Source: Agriotes lineatus (lineage: Eukaryota; Arthropoda; Insecta; Coleoptera; Elateridae). From it: a stretch of 64,000 bases of DNA. Location: NCBI GenBank assembly GCA_940337035.1, contig CALNHX010002691.1, positions 1-64,000 of the forward strand, written 5' to 3'. This document shows, one piece after another, positions 60,501-64,000 of this stretch. Under the pieces are notes generated by a model that saw only the letters and a list, made by a program, of their open reading frames with translations, did not search any database and had not been told where the DNA came from. The translations under genes were made by a program, and so were the position numbers. Each line of letters begins with the position of its first letter. The stretch's first letter is position 1.

Positions 60501-61559
60501 ACCGCCGCATACAAACACTAAATTGTATCGTGTAGTATGTACATTTTCATAGAAATAAAGGAAAATGAAATCTTTATATTATTTAACCCTGTGCATTTAA
60601 ATTGATTTAGGAAACAATATCGTGTTTTAAGACATCTTTAAAGTACAAACAGCTGTTTGTCTAACTAATGTTAGAAACTCAACAAAAAAAACACCACTAA
60701 CACGACAGCTTGTGTTAACGTTATTTATTCTACGATTATTGATAAGAATGTTTTCTGAAAAAGCTAAATTTTAAAAACAACTTGAAGCTGGCACAATTCA
60801 CGTTAACAACAGTGGAATCGCTAAGTTTCAATGAAAAAGGCAATTATCTATAATGTAATAACTAAACATTTCTGAAAAATCTTGACTAGTAATTGAAAAA
60901 ATGTGTAGGTGTATTAGTAGTCTGTTAATACTAGAAATGGTGGATAATTTCTTATTAACATTTAATTTTTGTGATCAAAGGTTCAGCCTAAATAATTATA
61001 GCATACATTTATATTTACTTTGAATTCTACTAAACAAAATACACACATAATAATTTGGAACCCCTTAATATAAGTTGTTGGAATATTTACAAATAACGAC
61101 AGATAATATTTTGAACTGTAGTTCATCATCTCTAAGCAATAAAAAATAGACCCTAACAAACAGTATAGTTGATAATGTTTTTTAATTAGATTTTCGTCTG
61201 TCCATTTTAGAGCTTACAGATTAACACTTTTTTACAACAACATTTGCAATGGATTCTGTGTTCCTCTAGAATTTGTTATTTTTAACGATAGGGTAAATCA
61301 GAGAAACTCCATTTAATTAAATTACTTTGAATATGTTAACATGCAATATAATTAAGTATAAAATAATAGTTCGTGTCAATCGTTATAATTAGTAGTTGTT
61401 AGCCAGTTATCAGCCTCCAATTCAAGTAAAAACAGTTCGTGTAGACCTCCATCGTTCGTTGATACATACACGACACAAAAAGCAACATAAATCATATATT
61501 AAAAATCTAACCTGAAAGTAGGTAGCAAAAAGAAGACCAGCAAGCACTATAAACTTCAT
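54598..61559 (-). CDS. Minus-C odorant-binding protein, right (inverted) copy
   Basis: Exon 1 is 61512-61559 (16 codons, MKFIVLAGLLF...) and exon 2 is 54598-55011 (137 codons plus stop), with a 6.5-kb phase-0 intron whose donor CAG|GTTAG and acceptor TTTTGCAG match the left gene. The protein is about 153 residues. The four cysteines are kept (SCAM, WGCIW, VECKD, QNCIN). It differs from the left copy at 23 of 137 exon-2 residues and one signal residue. Fourteen of these lie in the last 52 residues, and several alter charge (K to E, R to D, K to D). The frame is intact, so both copies have probably stayed functional. The 3' AATAAA of the left gene reads AATCAA here (54525-54530), so poly(A) formation may differ. 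TATA box at 61593-61598. Confidence 0.9.
56532..57540 (+). pseudogene. mariner transposase relic with nested MITE
   Basis: It starts at ATG 56532 with MEISNRDFRVMLLYDFRYG and LTPQQCVENLSSLFG, the mariner N-terminus. After a stop and frame change come DDDFREGRP, KNIDAVREMF and HRHV. A 244-bp MITE then interrupts, after which ASLGISAKQIHTILHDHL continues. The ORF 57083-57352 has SRWIPHNLKEEQK and VTGDESWMYSYEPE (first catalytic Asp). 57319-57699 has IACFFGK and WHHDNASAHTA (second Asp), then decays after LTSKNIQL, before the third catalytic residue. Several frame changes make it inactive. It belongs to the mariner lineage generally, with DD34D-type motifs, but to a different subfamily from 37543-38277. 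Confidence 0.9.
56793..57036. mobile_element. Small TIR element (MITE) nested in mariner
   Basis: The ends TATACCGTGTGTCCACAGGA and TCCTGTGGACACACGGTATA are perfect 20-bp inverted repeats; further in, GCACCATAG mirrors CTATGGTGC. GTGA flanks both sides. Joining the flanks restores the mariner text CATGTGATATGCATCC with its downstream frame. Confidence 0.9.
58299..58392. repeat. SINE-like repeat head, copy 2
   Basis: CAGCCAACAGCCGTTAGGCC to CTATCATGGTGTTATTATGA matches 21121-21215 with scattered changes, but without the 5S-like part. It lies at the edge of the right-arm-only block. Confidence 0.7.
59978..60385 (+). mobile_element. Stem-loop element, uninterrupted copy
   Basis: Begins TAGTAATTTATTATACAAG and has a hairpin at 60003-60110 (ATTTTATCCACGAGTGAATC / GATTCAAGAGTGGATAGAAA, apex CGTCGAGACGAAGTCGAGAC). 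It ends with CACTTTAACATGTGCTATAG. The same element is split at 11940-16680. It is absent from the left arm at the matching place, so it inserted after the duplication. Confidence 0.75.
60390..61511. other. Intron of right OBP, shared with left arm, no gene
   Basis: Aligns in reverse to left-arm 5790-6560 and 1700-1860. No ORF here is conserved between the arms. Confidence 0.6.
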
Positions 61560-61599
61560 CTTGAGTATGACTCAAAGTATTGAATTAATCATTTTATAT

Positions 61600-62765
61600 G
61601 CCGACGTAGTATCTGCGACCTCTCTTATAATAAATAAAGGTCGCAGCTATAACTGATACTAGGCTTTTTAAAAATATACATCTTTCTTGTATAAAAACAT
61701 ATTATTGCTGATTTGCTGCATTATTTGTATGTTGCGTTCTGGGCGAGTAGCTGCTTATAGCTGAATTACTTGTTAACGACTACGGTTAAATAAGATTGCG
61801 TTCTCTGTGGAAATACAATGAGAAAACGGTATAAAATCGAAACTTAGTTTTCGCATTCTTAGCAGTAAAGTAACTTCAATATCACCTTCTATATAAGTGA
61901 TTTGATTCTATATCAATGTAACGTAACAATTAACGGTGTACTTCTTAAAAAATGTCGGACACCGTTAGTGACTACTGTGACTTTAATTATCTGAAATTAC
62001 TTTGTGTATTTATTATTTGTCTATTCATTTAATAACATCAGAATTATATTCGGTAATCTTCACATATCTATATGCTTCCATAAAATATTTATCTCTGTTG
62101 ACAATTGGGGTGTATAACTCGATGTTGCCTGCAAGGAGAAGTTTAGATTTATTGAGGTAAAAACTTCACATTATTATTTAGCCCAAACTTAACTTCGAAA
62201 TACTTAAATAGTACGTATATAGATTTGGCTAAATTTTTTAACATAGAACCTAATTTCGTCATCATAATAGGATTAATGGTAGTTAAAACTTAGCAGCACC
62301 AGAATGTAACCAGATACTAAAGTAATGCATAAAATTATATTCACATCTGCTTAAGTGAAATTGTTAAAACTCAAAATCCTGCCGATTTATTCACCTGCCA
62401 CCGATATAAACAAAAGAAATCGCAAACTATAGTCTGGCGGTTAAAATATTGTTCACTTGGTATAATTTGTTCCTACATTGTTTTATTGGCTTTATGCAAA
62501 CTCTGCAGTTAGTCCTAATCTATTTCGGTTTGCTAGGGCCTGCCACATCTCTTCTATTTCGATTCTATCAAATGCATCTTCCCACAAAGCATACATAAAC
62601 CGCATTTTCATGTTCGCGTACTTTTTCTATAAATTTTGTAGGTGTAAAGACAGGGCTTGAACACCCACCGAGCCCCAATTTAAAACCGTGATTCTTCACA
62701 TGTTTATATAACCTATTTGTATTTATTTAATTGTATTCGTATAGTATACAGTCAAGAAATGTTTC
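61600..62765. other. Upstream region of right OBP, shared with left arm
   Basis: Non-coding; aligns in reverse to 190-1610. The left-arm ORF at 1087-1380 is not conserved here because about 110 bp are missing and stops occur. Confidence 0.6.
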
Positions 62766-62948
62766 GTATAATTTTTCATTTAAATACATACAGATGCAGT
62801 TTAGAGGGTTCGAGTGACCTGCAGTTGTATAAATGTGTAAGTGTATATTTGGTTGCATACACATTTCTTCTTAGGAAATTCTGGGTGAAATTGCTAGAAT
62901 GAAGCCAGTTATACTGGCAGTATTATTCATTTATGCAAAATTACTCAC

Positions 62949-63320
62949 CTGAGGCCATGCACCAGCTCTGGTCTCTTCGTAATCCTCCTCGTATTCCTTT
63001 TGCGTCTTATTCGTACGAAATTCTGCATGTGCTCCCTCTGCGGCATTGATCCCGCTTGCTGAAGCACCTGGGTTACCAACTCCCACACAGTTCTAAGTAC
63101 CTCAATTCGTTTGGCGTTTCTTTCGAAGTTTGGAACACAAGGTTTTTCTCAAGTGTGCCAGCATTCCGAGACTTGGGAACCATATGACTTTTCCCCAGTG
63201 TGAAGGTTGGAGAGGTACCAGTTGCTCATCGGGTTCCACACTCATTGGTGTCCCCATTTCCGAGACTGTCATCCTGAACAGCTGCTCTGACAGAGCTGAC
63301 CTGCTGTGCAGCACCAGGTA
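62949..63320 (-). other. Unrecognised coding-like block with a splice-donor consensus
   Basis: A GC-richer patch on the minus strand is open in more than one frame: one reads HWGKVIWFPSLGMLAHLRKTL (63102-63314), another ELRYLELCGSW, and a third GVGNPGASASGINAAEGAHA and EYEEDYEETRAGAWPQ. The last ends exactly at CAG|GTGAGT (intron starts at 62948). It could be the 3' part of a host exon with an indel, or a decayed element. I do not recognise the family. Confidence 0.35.
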
Positions 63321-63499
63321 CCTCGTGTATAGCTAGCGTCTGATTAATTCACCATCTGATTTTTCGAAACTGAAATACGTATTGTCAGTTCTACTATTAT
63401 GAAACTCTAAACGTGTTCGAGTACCGTTTTAGGTTGTGAAATTCTGTATAACTGCGATGTTCGCCTAGTGCAGTCATGTATGCGGAAATAGTATATTGT

Positions 63500-63980
63500 C
63501 TAACTAGTGCTGAAAGTTGGATATTTCACACGAATGCGATAGTTCAGCCACGAGCCGAAGGCAAGTGAGTCATTCGCAGAAGTGTAAAATATCCAATCAG
63601 CACGTGTTATACACTATACTTTTCCGACGGCCACCAATATACTATTGATTCTTTATAATATAAACCAAATTTACCACTTTTAACCGCAAAATGAAACAAT
63701 TATTGTTTAAACATCAACTTAAATTGTCATACTATATCTGTCACATTAGCTTACTAGATTTTTGAACCGGACTGTTTCGAGACTTGCGCATTGTTTTATG
63801 CCGAATCGTCCATTTTAGTTGCTACAGGAGACCATGTCGCACTAGTGTTACAAGACGGAAAACGCACACTCCACGTGACCTTTTCAGGTGACCTGTGCAA
63901 TGTGTCACTTTCAGTAACACCAAGCCATGCCATTTTTGGCATTTTTCGTAGTGGTCGTCAGAAAAGGTTATTTTCAAGTT
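63500..63980. mobile_element. Stem-loop element at window end
   Basis: A hairpin at 63505-63605 pairs TTGGATATTTCACACGAATG with CATTCGCAGAAGTGTAAAAT and the adjoining ATCCAA; the apex is CCACGAGCCGAAGGC. About 350 bp later comes GTAGTGGTCGTCAGAAAAGG, like GTAGTGGTCGTAGATAAAAT at 48155. The right end may run beyond the window. Confidence 0.6.
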
Positions 63981-64000
63981 ATGTATTTAATATTTTTCTC

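Larger units (their letters stand above)
53968..62765 (-). repeat. Right arm of the large inverted duplication
   Basis: This is the reverse-complement partner of about 190-9575. It carries the third OBP gene on the minus strand. Right-only insertions are about 54000-54300, about 55600-58380 (mariner relic and other repeats) and about 59978-60385 (stem-loop element). Substitutions and small indels are spread along the arm, including in the intron, so the copy is not recent. Two genuinely diverged arms argue against a simple assembly mirror artefact. Confidence 0.9.

Noticed and set aside
190..62765. Assembly artefact as the explanation for the mirrored arms
   Set aside because: The arms differ by many substitutions, different transposon insertions and amino-acid changes, which a mis-joined single copy would not show.

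Overview
The window looks like AT-rich, transposon-crowded insect nuclear DNA. The only host genes I can support are three odorant-binding-protein (OBP) genes. They have spliceosomal introns, TATA boxes and only four cysteines each ('Minus-C' type, a class expanded in beetles), so a beetle is the best guess. That guess is an inference. Nearly everything else is mobile DNA: non-LTR retrotransposons, P-element, mariner and Crypton-like transposons, and many foldback repeats.

The main architecture is a large, old inverted duplication. A left arm (about 190-9575) reappears in reverse orientation as a right arm (about 53968-62765), around a spacer of about 44 kb. Each arm carries a complete two-exon OBP gene, with a 16-codon signal-peptide exon and one large exon. 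The two proteins differ at 23 of the 137 residues encoded by exon 2. The arms have taken up different insertions since they separated: about 1870-5790 on the left; about 54000-54300, 55600-58380 and 59978-60385 on the right. A third, more distant OBP gene of the same design lies in the spacer at 49046-49985.

Region by region. 1-9.6 kb: left arm with OBP copy 1, whose intron holds a mariner relic and foldback repeats. 10-16.7 kb: two broken Crypton-like tyrosine-recombinase genes, mariner relics, an LTR-like segment with a tRNA-Lys-type primer site, a 50-bp minisatellite and a palindromic element of about 1 kb. 17-22 kb: no recognised gene; a composite SINE-like repeat with 5S-rRNA-like sequence and a tRNA-like segment lie at its end. 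22.4-31.8 kb: a LINE (A) interrupted by a second LINE (B), which itself carries a THAP-domain insertion; LINE A is also split by a 751-bp foldback element. 32.0-42.2 kb: a P-element-family transposon with an almost intact transposase, riddled with later insertions. 42.3-45.3 kb: a LINE RNase H fragment, then an element with about 1-kb terminal inverted repeats carrying a cysteine-rich ORF. 45-53 kb: repeats plus the middle OBP. 54-62.8 kb: right arm with the inverted OBP copy. 62.9-64 kb: an unrecognised coding-like block and another stem-loop repeat.

The OBPs would be secreted, small-ligand-binding proteins and form a small tandem/inverted cluster. The transposons have no cooperative function with them, but they date and map the rearrangements. 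All calls come from reading the sequence; no database search was run.
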